Below are positions 1-6,053 of a stretch of DNA of 6,325 nucleotides, in pieces. Origin of the DNA: Chloroflexota bacterium (lineage in GTDB: Bacteria; Chloroflexota; Dehalococcoidia; DSTF01; JACRBR01). The position numbers and the translations under genes are program-made. The notes under the pieces are model-generated. The model did no database searches, had not been told where the DNA came from, and saw only the letters and a program-made list of their open reading frames with translations. Within the stretch, counting starts at the first letter, position 1. Each line of letters starts with the position of its first letter. The DNA lies in contig JACRBR010000071.1 in the NCBI GenBank assembly GCA_016213125.1, positions 1 to 6,325 of the forward strand. Direction: 5' to 3'.

Positions 1-2007
1 GACGAGCCCGACGAGTTGTACGTGGTGGTGGAGCCCGCCTCGCCGGGGAGCGTGGAGTTCACCGCGCAGCTCGTCGAGGTGATCTCGCGGCTCTACCGGA
101 AGGACGTGCTGTCGCTGACGGGCGCGCTCACGCGATCGCTGCGCGCTGCGCACCAGCACCTTCTCGACTGGAACAGCAAGAGTCTTCCGGAGCACCGCAT
201 CGGGGCCGGGTCGAGCTGTCTCGCGCTAAGCGGGATGGACGCGTACCTGGCGCAGGTGGGCCCGAGTCTCGCCTACCTGCGGAAGCGTGACGGCACGCTG
301 CGGCGCCTGCAGGCCGAGGATCCCACGCTGGAATCTGCGCTGGGCATGTGCGAGGACTTCCAGCCGCGACTCACGCGGATCGCGCTTGAACCTGGCGATC
401 TGGTGCTCATTGCGTCATCGTCGCTCGACGGACTCGCATCCCAGGACCACATCGAGGCCGTGCTGGCGCAGGACGCCGACACGGTTCTGCCGGAGTTCTA
501 CCTGCTCTGCAAAGACACGGCGAATCTCGCCCTCGTGCTGCTGTCCTGTTTCGAAGAGCCGCTCGACACGCCGCCGGACTTCCTGACGCACGGGGGCAAC
601 ACGCCCGAAGCCGCTCCGCCGCCGATCGATGACGAACCGGCACCGCAGACCGAAGGCGTGCTGGTCGGAGCAGGAGTGCAAGACGGGGCGCCGCAAACGG
701 GAGAGGCATCGATCGCTGCCGCGATGCCCGGCGATGGCCTGCCGCTTCCACCTCGCCCGGTGCTGGAACAGGTGGACGAGATCCGCGAGTCGACCGCTCC
801 GCCCCCACCACCCGACCTGAAGCTTCGAGGTGGTGGTGCGACGCCGAGGTACCGGAAGAGCACCGGGCCCGGCGTCGCGATTCCGCAGTTCCGGGTGCCG
901 CGCCTGGCGGTGTTCGCTGCGCTGGCGCTGGTGGTGCTGGGACTGCTCGCGTACTGGCAGCTTCCAGGTTCGGTGCAGGAAAGCCGCGAGGACAGGTTCG
1001 CGTCGCTTGTAGCGGGGGCTCGCGAGGCGAACGCGCGGGCGCAGGCGACAAGCGATCCCGGCCTGAAACGCCAGTTGCTGGCCGACGCGCGCGTGAAGCT
1101 GGACGACGCCGCGAAGATCCATGACGACAGCACTGACGTGCAGGCGCTGCAGTCCGACGTGACGGCGGCGCTCAACGTCCTCAACGCCGTGCACGAGGTG
1201 AAGGACGCGACCGTGGTGGCCGATCTGGCCCAGGTGGTGACCGGCGACCTGGGCGCGACGAAGATCGTGCTTGGCGGCGATGCGGCGTACGTGTTGGACC
1301 TCGAGGGACGGCGCGTGCTGCGCGTGCCGACGGGCGGTGGCGCGCCCGAGACGATCGTCGAGGAAGGCAAGACGGTCAACCTTCTGACCGCGTCACGGCC
1401 GGTCGAGATCGCGTGGGCCGACCAGACCCAGAGCCTGATCATCCTCGACGACCAGCGCCAAGCCTTCACGTACTTCCCAGGCCAGGGCACGCTGCCGCTC
1501 GCCGTCCGCGCCGCTGACAGCCTGGGGTCGATGGACGCGATCGCTGCATCGGCCGGAAACCTGTACATACTCGATCGAGGGCAGAACCAGGTGTGGCGTT
1601 ACCTGCCGGGCGAGGGCGGATTCGACAGCGAGCGCACGGCGTTGCTCGACGAGGCCGAACTCGCCGACGCGACCGAGCTGGCGGTAGCGCAGGACGTGTA
1701 CCTCCTCGACGCGAAGAAGGGCGTGCGCCGGTTTGTGTTGAAGGCGGAGGCATCGTTCCCGCTGGCCGGTATCGACAGCCCGCTCGTGTCGCCGGCTTCG
1801 CTCTCGGTGCTGCCGGGGTCCAACCGCATCGTGATCGCGGACACCGGGAACAAGCGGATCGTCGTCGCCAGCAGCGACGGGCGGTTCCTGCGGCAGATCG
1901 TGAGCGCGAGCTTCACGGACCTGAGGGCGGTGTCTGTCGATGAGGGCGCGGGCATCATGTACGTGCTCAACGGCGACACGGTGCTGACGGCGGCGTTCCC
2001 GCCGTAG
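1..2007 (+). CDS. PP2C-like (probably inactive) membrane protein with C-terminal beta-propeller, 5' end cut
   Basis: The frame is open to base 1, so the 5' end lies outside the window. A TTG at 16 is used only for numbering here. Residues 1-175 resemble a PPM/PP2C phosphatase core: LYVVVEPASPGS sits where DGxGG is expected, GAGSS at 63-67, VGPSLAYL at 81-88 (usual GDSRAYL), DLVLIASSSLDGL at 128-140 (usual SDGL) and KDTANLALVL at 166-175 (usual DNxT). An acidic, Pro-rich linker (about 180-290) leads to a single membrane helix at about 297-315, then a charged Ala-rich helical stretch (about 320-400). Residues 415-663 look like about six beta-propeller blades; the clearest is NHL-like, with IVIADTGNKRIVVASSDG at 605-622. 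The PP2C-like part is probably cytoplasmic and the propeller extracytoplasmic, suggesting a signalling or scaffold role; this is inference. The metal-binding residues appear lost, so phosphatase activity is doubtful. The domain reading is fairly secure; the function is not. Confidence 0.75.
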   Translation, partial: DEPDELYVVVEPASPGSVEFTAQLVEVISRLYRKDVLSLTGALTRSLRAAHQHLLDWNSKSLPEHRIGAGSSCLALSGMDAYLAQVGPSLAYLRKRDGTLRRLQAEDPTLESALGMCEDFQPRLTRIALEPGDLVLIASSSLDGLASQDHIEAVLAQDADTVLPEFYLLCKDTANLALVLLSCFEEPLDTPPDFLTHGGNTPEAAPPPIDDEPAPQTEGVLVGAGVQDGAPQTGEASIAAAMPGDGLPLPPRPVLEQVDEIRESTAPPPPPDLKLRGGGATPRYRKSTGPGVAIPQFRVPRLAVFAALALVVLGLLAYWQLPGSVQESREDRFASLVAGAREANARAQATSDPGLKRQLLADARVKLDDAAKIHDDSTDVQALQSDVTAALNVLNAVHEVKDATVVADLAQVVTGDLGATKIVLGGDAAYVLDLEGRRVLRVPTGGGAPETIVEEGKTVNLLTASRPVEIAWADQTQSLIILDDQRQAFTYFPGQGTLPLAVRAADSLGSMDAIAASAGNLYILDRGQNQVWRYLPGEGGFDSERTALLDEAELADATELAVAQDVYLLDAKKGVRRFVLKAEASFPLAGIDSPLVSPASLSVLPGSNRIVIADTGNKRIVVASSDGRFLRQIVSASFTDLRAVSVDEGAGIMYVLNGDTVLTAAFPP

Positions 2008-2054
2008 TGCGTCTGCGGATAATCCACCAAGGGACACGAAAGGTCTGAGGGCTT

Positions 2055-2357
2055 GTGCGACCGGCCTTGCGGTATGGTGCCTTCGCTGGGGCTGGAGACG
2101 GAGCAACGTTGGGACCCAATGATGGTGTGACCGTGTCACCTCCTTATACGGTGCAGCTCATGTTCGATGATGGGATGGTCCACCGCATAAACCTTGAATC
2201 GGAACTGTACGGTGAGGTCTTTGAACCGCTCAAGGATCCAGGGTTCTTCGCGCGGGTTCAGATCGAGGGTGGTACGATCGCGTGGCCAAACGGCGCCGAC
2301 CTGGCGCCAAAATTCCTGTACGAGGCGGGTGATCTCATCTGCCCGCCGGCCAACTAA
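2055..2357 (+). CDS. DUF2442 domain-containing small protein
   Basis: This 100-residue protein carries the DUF2442 pattern: a strand with FDDG (37-40), the stretch from INLE to YGEVFEPLKDPGFF (45-65), then GGTIAWPNGADLAPKFLYE (72-90). DUF2442 proteins are small, of poorly known function, and often sit beside a DUF4160 protein in toxin-antitoxin-like pairs. No DUF4160 partner is visible on either side. The start is uncertain. GTG 2055 has a GAAAGG about 11 bases upstream, but residues 1-24 look unlike the family; GTG 2127 would give a 76-residue protein closer to the usual N-terminus but has only a weak SD. It follows the PP2C-like gene by 47 bases on the same strand, so readthrough transcription is possible. 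GC is lower than in its neighbours (98 of 180 bases at 2101-2280), which suggests a separate origin. The family call is fairly firm; the role is unknown. Confidence 0.8.
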   Translation: MRPALRYGAFAGAGDGATLGPNDGVTVSPPYTVQLMFDDGMVHRINLESELYGEVFEPLKDPGFFARVQIEGGTIAWPNGADLAPKFLYEAGDLICPPAN

Positions 2358-2487
2358 CGCCAGGAATAGCAGCGTGCCGACACTCCTGTCCCCGAATGCG
2401 CTGGCACGGCAGTAAGCCAGCAGGTCGCTGAAAGACGGGCTTCCACACGGCTCCGGCCTCGACGCAGCGTTCTTCACGACCCAGACC

Positions 2488-2509
2488 GCGCGGGCTGAAA
2501 CGCCCGCGC
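2488..2509. repeat. REP-like palindrome between convergent genes
   Basis: A perfect 8-bp inverted repeat has arms GCGCGGGC (2488-2495) and GCCCGCGC (2502-2509) around the loop TGAAAC, followed by TACGAAG. This resembles dispersed intergenic REP-type palindromes known in many GC-rich genomes. It lies 31 bases past the ilvD stop and past the DUF2442 gene, so it could also help end transcription from both sides. No T-run follows on either strand, so a classical intrinsic terminator is not supported. The rest of 2358-2540 shows no gene I can support. Confidence 0.6.
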
Positions 2510-2540
2510 TACGAAGATGGATGGCCCCTTCAGCACCGTG

Positions 2541-4223
2541 CTAGGTGGTGGGCCGGGTGATGGCGCCTTCGCTCGCGCTCGACACCAGGGCCGCGTACTT
2601 GGCCATGACGCCCGTCTTGTAGCGCGGGGGTGGCGGCGACCAGTCCCGGAGGCGCGCGGAGATCTCGTCGCCGGACAACTCGACGTCCAGGCGGCGGTTC
2701 GGGATGTCGAATGAGATCATGTCGCCTTCGCGGATGGCGGCGATGGGACCGCCAGCCACGGCTTCCGGGGCGACGTGACCGGCCATGAGGCCGCGGGTGG
2801 CGCCCGAGAAGCGGCCATCGGTCAGCAGGGCGACGGTTTCGCCCAGGCCTTCGCCGACGATCGCCGAGGTGACGCCCAGCATCTCGCGCATCCCGGGGCC
2901 GCCCTTGGGCCCTTCATAGCGGATCACGACGACATCGCCAGCGTGGATCTCCTCGCGGGTGACGGCGGCCATCGCGTCTTCCTCGCGGTCATAGACGCGA
3001 GCCGGGCCGCGGTGGTTGAGGCGCTCGTGCCCTGCCACCTTGATGACGCAGCCCTCCGGTGCGAGGTTGCCTCGCAGGATGACGAGCCCGCCCGTCTTCT
3101 TCAGCGGTGCGTCGACCGTGGCGACGACATCCTGGCCGGGTGTCTCGTGCGCTGGGGCGACCTCCTGCGCGAGAGTGCGGCCGCTGGGGGTCGGGCGAGA
3201 GCCGTCGAGCACGCCCGCGTCGACGAGGCGCTTGGCGACCAGCTCCATGCCCCCGGCGCGGTCGAGGTCGGCGGCCAGGTAGCGCCCGCCGGGGCGCAGG
3301 TCGGCGATCAGCGGGGTGCGGGTGCTGACGGTGTCGAAGTCGTCGATGGTGAGCGGCACGTCGGCCTCGCGGGCGAGCGCCAGCAAGTGGAGGACGGCGT
3401 TGGTCGAGCCGCCCGTCGCGGCGACGCCGGCGATCGCGTTCTCGAACGCCGGTCGCGTCAGGATGTCGAGCGGCCGGACGTTGCGGCGGAGCACGTCCAT
3501 CACGACCTCTCCCGCGCGGACGCCGGCGTCGTCTTTGCGCGGGTCGACCGCCGGGATGCCGTTCACGCCCACGGGCGAGAGGCCGAGGAACTCCATGGCG
3601 AGCGACATGGTGTTGGCGGTGAACTGCCCGCCGCAGGCGCCCGGGCCGGGGCACGCCGCCTTCTCGAGCTGCTCCAGCTCTTCGTCCGAGAGCGTGCCAG
3701 CCGCGTTGGCGCCGACGGCCTCGAAGACGTCCTGGATGTTGACGTCGCGCCCCTTGTAGCGCCCGGCGAGGATGGTCCCGCCATACACCACGATGCCGGG
3801 GATGTTCAGGCGGGCGAGGGCCATGGCGGCGGCCGGGATGGTCTTGTCGCAGCCGACGAGGCAGACGAGCGCGTCGAACATGTAGCCGCGGGTGCAGAGC
3901 TCGATGGAGTCGGCGATGATCTCGCGCGAGATGAGCGAGGTCTTCATGCCCTCGGTGCCCATGGTTATGCCATCGCTGATGGCGATGGTGTTGAACTCCA
4001 TGGGCGTGCCGCCAGCCTTGCGGACGCCCTCCGCGACCTTCGCGGCCAGCAGGCGGAGGTTGAAGTTGCAAGGCATCGTCCCGATCCACGTGTTGGCGAT
4101 GCCGACGATCGGCTTCTCGATGTCTTCCTTCGTGAAGCCGATGCTGTAGTAGTAGCTGCGGGCGGCGGCGCGCGTCGGGCCATCGGTGATGGTGCGGGAA
4201 TTGTGCTTGGGGTCGAATGCCAT
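2541..4223 (-). CDS. ilvD: Dihydroxy-acid dehydratase
   Basis: This enzyme dehydrates 2,3-dihydroxy-isovalerate and 2,3-dihydroxy-3-methylvalerate to the 2-keto acids that precede valine, leucine, isoleucine and pantothenate; it is cytoplasmic. The 560-residue length is normal for the IlvD/Edd family. Three cysteines sit in the family's Fe-S ligand positions: C52 in TMPCNFN, C125 in VGCDKT and C197 in CPGPGACGGQFTANTM. D84 (ISDGI) and the D126-K127 pair match the Mg site, where the lysine is carbamylated in known structures. The C-terminal half has KTGGLVILRGNLAPEGCVIK, YEGPKGGPGMREML and TDGRFSG, the last holding the catalytic serine. ATG 4223 is chosen because GGAGGGA lies 3 bases before it and MAFDPKHNSR is a usual start; a GTG at 4271 would add 16 unconserved residues. 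It lies 88 bases downstream of the hydrolase on the same strand. No other ilv or leu gene is in the window. Identification is very secure. Confidence 0.97.
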   Translation of the reverse strand: MAFDPKHNSRTITDGPTRAAARSYYYSIGFTKEDIEKPIVGIANTWIGTMPCNFNLRLLAAKVAEGVRKAGGTPMEFNTIAISDGITMGTEGMKTSLISREIIADSIELCTRGYMFDALVCLVGCDKTIPAAAMALARLNIPGIVVYGGTILAGRYKGRDVNIQDVFEAVGANAAGTLSDEELEQLEKAACPGPGACGGQFTANTMSLAMEFLGLSPVGVNGIPAVDPRKDDAGVRAGEVVMDVLRRNVRPLDILTRPAFENAIAGVAATGGSTNAVLHLLALAREADVPLTIDDFDTVSTRTPLIADLRPGGRYLAADLDRAGGMELVAKRLVDAGVLDGSRPTPSGRTLAQEVAPAHETPGQDVVATVDAPLKKTGGLVILRGNLAPEGCVIKVAGHERLNHRGPARVYDREEDAMAAVTREEIHAGDVVVIRYEGPKGGPGMREMLGVTSAIVGEGLGETVALLTDGRFSGATRGLMAGHVAPEAVAGGPIAAIREGDMISFDIPNRRLDVELSGDEISARLRDWSPPPPRYKTGVMAKYAALVSSASEGAITRPTT

Positions 4224-4225
4224 GC

Positions 4226-4269
4226 GTCCCTCCGTGAGGGTCAGGTTAGCAGGAGCGTGCTGGAGGGAC
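4226..4269 (-). promoter_or_regulatory. Possible SD-sequestering stems in the ilvD leader
   Basis: In the - strand transcript the ilvD SD can pair in two mutually exclusive ways. A local hairpin forms from CCCUC (4240-4236), loop ACG and GAGGG (4232-4228). A longer pairing forms from GUCCCUCC (4269-4262) with GGAGGGAC (4233-4226), a perfect 8-bp match enclosing 28 bases. Either would hide the SD from ribosomes. No leader peptide rich in Leu, Ile or Val codons and no known riboswitch is visible. Regulation by these stems is inference from base pairing alone; GC-rich DNA makes chance pairing plausible. Confidence 0.3.
4227..4233 (-). promoter_or_regulatory. Ribosome binding site of ilvD
   Basis: On the - strand GGAGGGA lies 3 bases before ATG 4223 (the GGAGG core is 5 bases away). 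It is a near-perfect anti-16S match and decides the start in favour of 4223 over the in-frame GTG at 4271. Confidence 0.8.
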
Positions 4270-4311
4270 ACGCGCAGGACGAGCGACGCCGAGCGGGCAT
4301 CGAGTCCCGTG

Positions 4312-4971
4312 TCACTTCAGCGCTTCGAGCCAGTCGACAAGCGCCGTGACGGCCTCGGCGTACACATCCTCGCGTGTGCGGCCGGACGCCCTGCGGACAG
4401 CGAAGCCGTGGTCGGCGCCGTCGAGCAGGTGGAGCTTCGCACCCCGCACCTTCTTCGTTGCGGCACGCAGCTCTTCCGGCGAGCCGAAAGCGTCGTTGGT
4501 GCCGGAGACGAAGAGCGTAGGGAGCTTGAGCTTTGGCAGGTGCTCGGTGCGCAGTTGCTCGGGTTTGCCGGGCGGATGCAGCGGATACGCGAAGAGCGCC
4601 AGCGCGTCGGCCGCGGCGCCCTGGGCTACGACCTGCGAGGCGATACGGCCGCCCATCGACCGGCCGCCGACGACGAGTTTCTTCTTCGGCTGTCGGACGG
4701 CCTCGATGACGGCCCGCCAGGCGGCCTCGAGCACGGGCGGACGGTCGGGGCCTTTCTTGCCGGCCTCCATGTACGGGAACTGGAAGCGGACCGTCGTGAT
4801 GCCGCGCGTCGCGAGGGCGCGGGCGGCGTGTGCGCCGAACGGATCGTGGATGTTGGAGCCGGCGCCGGGAGCGTACACGAAGATCCATGGGCCGGGCCGT
4901 GATGGAGTGCTCCGCATCGCGGTGATGGCTCCGTGCTCGGCGACCGTGATGCGGAGCTTCTTGTCCGCCAC
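4312..4971 (-). CDS. Alpha/beta hydrolase, TEX30/dienelactone-hydrolase-like
   Basis: This 219-residue protein has the order of an alpha/beta hydrolase: WIFVYAPGAGSN (29-40, strand and oxyanion loop), the nucleophile elbow GGRSMGGR (102-109) with S105, PTLFVSGTNDAFG (151-163) with D160 as the likely acid, and LLDGADHGF (182-190) with H188. The Ser-Asp-His triad is intact, so an active ester or related hydrolase is expected; the substrate cannot be told from sequence. The APGAGSN loop and TVRFQFPYME (60-69) resemble the short TEX30/KANL3-like family, sometimes annotated as dienelactone hydrolase. No signal peptide is seen, so it is cytoplasmic. GTG 4971 is chosen for its strong AAAGGAGA. A GTG at 5079 would add 36 residues read from palindromic repeats, including CPLPVYGEGRGG, and is rejected. 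It lies between the repeat cluster and ilvD, on the same strand as both flanking genes. Confidence 0.88.
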   Translation of the reverse strand: MADKKLRITVAEHGAITAMRSTPSRPGPWIFVYAPGAGSNIHDPFGAHAARALATRGITTVRFQFPYMEAGKKGPDRPPVLEAAWRAVIEAVRQPKKKLVVGGRSMGGRIASQVVAQGAAADALALFAYPLHPPGKPEQLRTEHLPKLKLPTLFVSGTNDAFGSPEELRAATKKVRGAKLHLLDGADHGFAVRRASGRTREDVYAEAVTALVDWLEALK

Positions 4972-4978
4972 GCGCGGA

Positions 4979-4986
4979 TCTCCTTT
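4979..4986 (-). promoter_or_regulatory. Ribosome binding site of the alpha/beta hydrolase
   Basis: On the - strand AAAGGAGA has its GGAG core 8 bases before GTG 4971. It sits just outside the repeat cluster and decides the start in favour of 4971. Confidence 0.8.
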
Positions 4987-4989
4987 CGA

Positions 4990-5112
4990 TACCCCACCCC
5001 GGCCCTCCCCGTAGACGGGGAGGGGGCAGTTCCCCCACGCCGACCCTCTCCCTCGACGCGGAGTGGGCAGTCCGCTCACGCCAGCCCTCGGCGTAGACGG
5101 CGAGGGGGCAGT
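4990..5112. repeat. Three tandem 41-bp imperfect palindromic repeats
   Basis: Units run 4990-5030, 5031-5071 and 5072-5112, exactly 41 bases each, and all end in GGGCAGT. The centre of each is a palindrome. Unit 1 has a perfect 8-bp stem, CCCTCCCC (5003-5010) and GGGGAGGG (5017-5024), around GTAGAC. Unit 2 has one mismatch in its arms, and unit 3 keeps six outer pairs (CCCTCG/CGAGGG). The block fills the gap between the lipoprotein stop (3 bases away) and the hydrolase RBS. This looks like a REP/BIME-type dispersed repeat that has been duplicated and has drifted. In RNA the hairpins could slow 3'-5' decay or end transcription after the lipoprotein gene; no T-run is seen. Confidence 0.85.
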
Positions 5113-5115
5113 CGG

Positions 5116-5928
5116 CTACTGGTTGGCCTCCAGGCGCTGGAGTACGAGATCGACGTACTGTTTGAGTTCGTCCTGCGGCGGTGTGGCTCCGGAGCGGACG
5201 GAGCCCACGGCAACGGTCGCGCTGCCGCTCTTGAATGCGACGACGAGGATCGTGATGTCGACGATGGTGCCCTGTGCGTTCGTCTGTCCAGTCAGCGTGG
5301 CCGCGAATGAACCTTCTGCCACGGACGGGAACTCGACGGGCGTGACCACGACAGCGGCGGGGTCGATGAAGACGCCGCCGAACTGCCGGGCCAGCGCGCC
5401 CGGGGCCGCGAGCCGTTGCGCGGCCGTGTTCGCGCAGGCCGTGGCGCCGTCGGGGTTCTTGTACACCGTGACCTGAGAGAAGAAGGTGAGCGTCTGGCCG
5501 CCGATGAACGCGTTGATGATGTCTTCGGGCTGCAGTGTGACGGTGCGTCCGACAAGCCTGCCGCACGCCTCGACGTCGCCGGCCTGTTCGGGTTGCGCTG
5601 CGGCGAATGCGGCATTGTCCGCCGTCGTATCGGATTGCAACGTCCAGGGCGCGATGACATCGAGGTCCTCCGGGACCAGCACCACCGCGTTAATGAGCGC
5701 GGCGGCCGATGCCTCATCGAGGTCCGCTCCGGCGGTGGTGGGGGGAAGTGTCGCGCGTGGTGTGGCAGCCGTCGCTGGGGTGGCGGCAGCCGCTGACGCA
5801 GCAGCCGTGGCCGGCAGCGCCGTTTCTGCGGGAGTCGCTGTCGTCTTATCGTCGCCGCTGCCGCCGCACGCACCGAGCACGACCACCGCGGTCGCGATGA
5901 TGGCCCCCGCAAGATTCGTCCTGAACAT
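5116..5928 (-). CDS. Secreted lipoprotein of unknown function
   Basis: This is a 270-residue protein with a lipoprotein signal peptide: a short MFRTN start, a hydrophobic core (about 6-18) and the lipobox LGAC with C21 as the lipidated residue. It should be exported by Sec, lipidated and cut by signal peptidase II, and anchored on the outside of the cytoplasmic membrane. An Ala/Thr/Pro-rich tether (about 29-66) precedes a folded domain of about 200 residues (about 69-270). Only two cysteines remain in that domain, C122 (VEACGRL) and C165 (ATACANT), which could form a disulfide. The domain has alternating strand-like stretches such as TLTFFSQVTVYKN and TIVDITILVVAFKSG. I do not recognise the family; it loosely recalls small extracellular sensor-type lipoprotein domains, but this is not enough for a name. 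The ATG has GAAGGGG 4 bases upstream. It lies 125 bases downstream of lepB. Confidence 0.85.
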   Translation of the reverse strand: MFRTNLAGAIIATAVVVLGACGGSGDDKTTATPAETALPATAAASAAAATPATAATPRATLPPTTAGADLDEASAAALINAVVLVPEDLDVIAPWTLQSDTTADNAAFAAAQPEQAGDVEACGRLVGRTVTLQPEDIINAFIGGQTLTFFSQVTVYKNPDGATACANTAAQRLAAPGALARQFGGVFIDPAAVVVTPVEFPSVAEGSFAATLTGQTNAQGTIVDITILVVAFKSGSATVAVGSVRSGATPPQDELKQYVDLVLQRLEANQ

Positions 5929-5932
5929 GCCA

Positions 5933-5939
5933 CCCCTTC
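5933..5939 (-). promoter_or_regulatory. Ribosome binding site of the lipoprotein gene
   Basis: On the - strand GAAGGGG lies 4 bases before ATG 5928. It is a reasonable SD with slightly short spacing and supports this start, as does the signal peptide beginning directly at the ATG. Confidence 0.55.
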
Positions 5940-5962
5940 GAATTGTCCGACGTCGTGGGCCG

Positions 5963-5979
5963 AGCCGACATCATCGGCT
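5963..5979. other. Small hairpin in the lepB-lipoprotein gap
   Basis: AGCCGA (5963-5968) and TCGGCT (5974-5979) form a perfect 6-bp stem with a 5-base loop. It lies after the lepB stop and before the lipoprotein gene, so it could be a weak transcript end or processing hairpin. There is no T-run and it may be chance. No convincing -35/-10 pair was found in the 125-base gap. Confidence 0.25.
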
Positions 5980-6053
5980 GGTGGAATACACCTTGCGGGA
6001 CGGGCGTGTGAGGATCAAGGAGTCGCGGGCGATGGGTCGGGTCGGGCTGCGAC

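Noticed and set aside
498..1568. A 356-codon - strand frame opposite the PP2C-like gene
   Set aside because: It is Ser/Ala/Arg-rich without a domain and lies opposite a gene with a clear membrane helix and propeller repeats.
2136..2477. A 113-codon - strand frame overlapping the DUF2442 gene
   Set aside because: Most of it is antisense to the DUF2442 coding region, whose family motifs are clear. The remaining N-terminal part shows no domain I recognise.
2523..2554. GGCCC/GGGCC pairing around the ilvD stop as a terminator
   Set aside because: The arms are only 5 bp, the loop is long and includes the stop codon, and there is no T-run.
2775..4349. Long open frame of 524 codons on the + strand opposite ilvD
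   Set aside because: It is antisense to a fully conserved ilvD. Its translation is rich in Arg, Ala, Gly, Asp and Val with no recognisable domain, which is normal for the opposite strand of GC-rich genes.
4990..5112. CRISPR array
   Set aside because: The 41-base units are directly adjacent and similar along their whole length, with no unique spacers and no cas gene nearby.
4241..5566. A 441-codon - strand frame across the hydrolase, repeats and lipoprotein
   Set aside because: It is another frame of the same strand as two recognisable genes, very rich in Arg, and crosses the non-coding repeat block.
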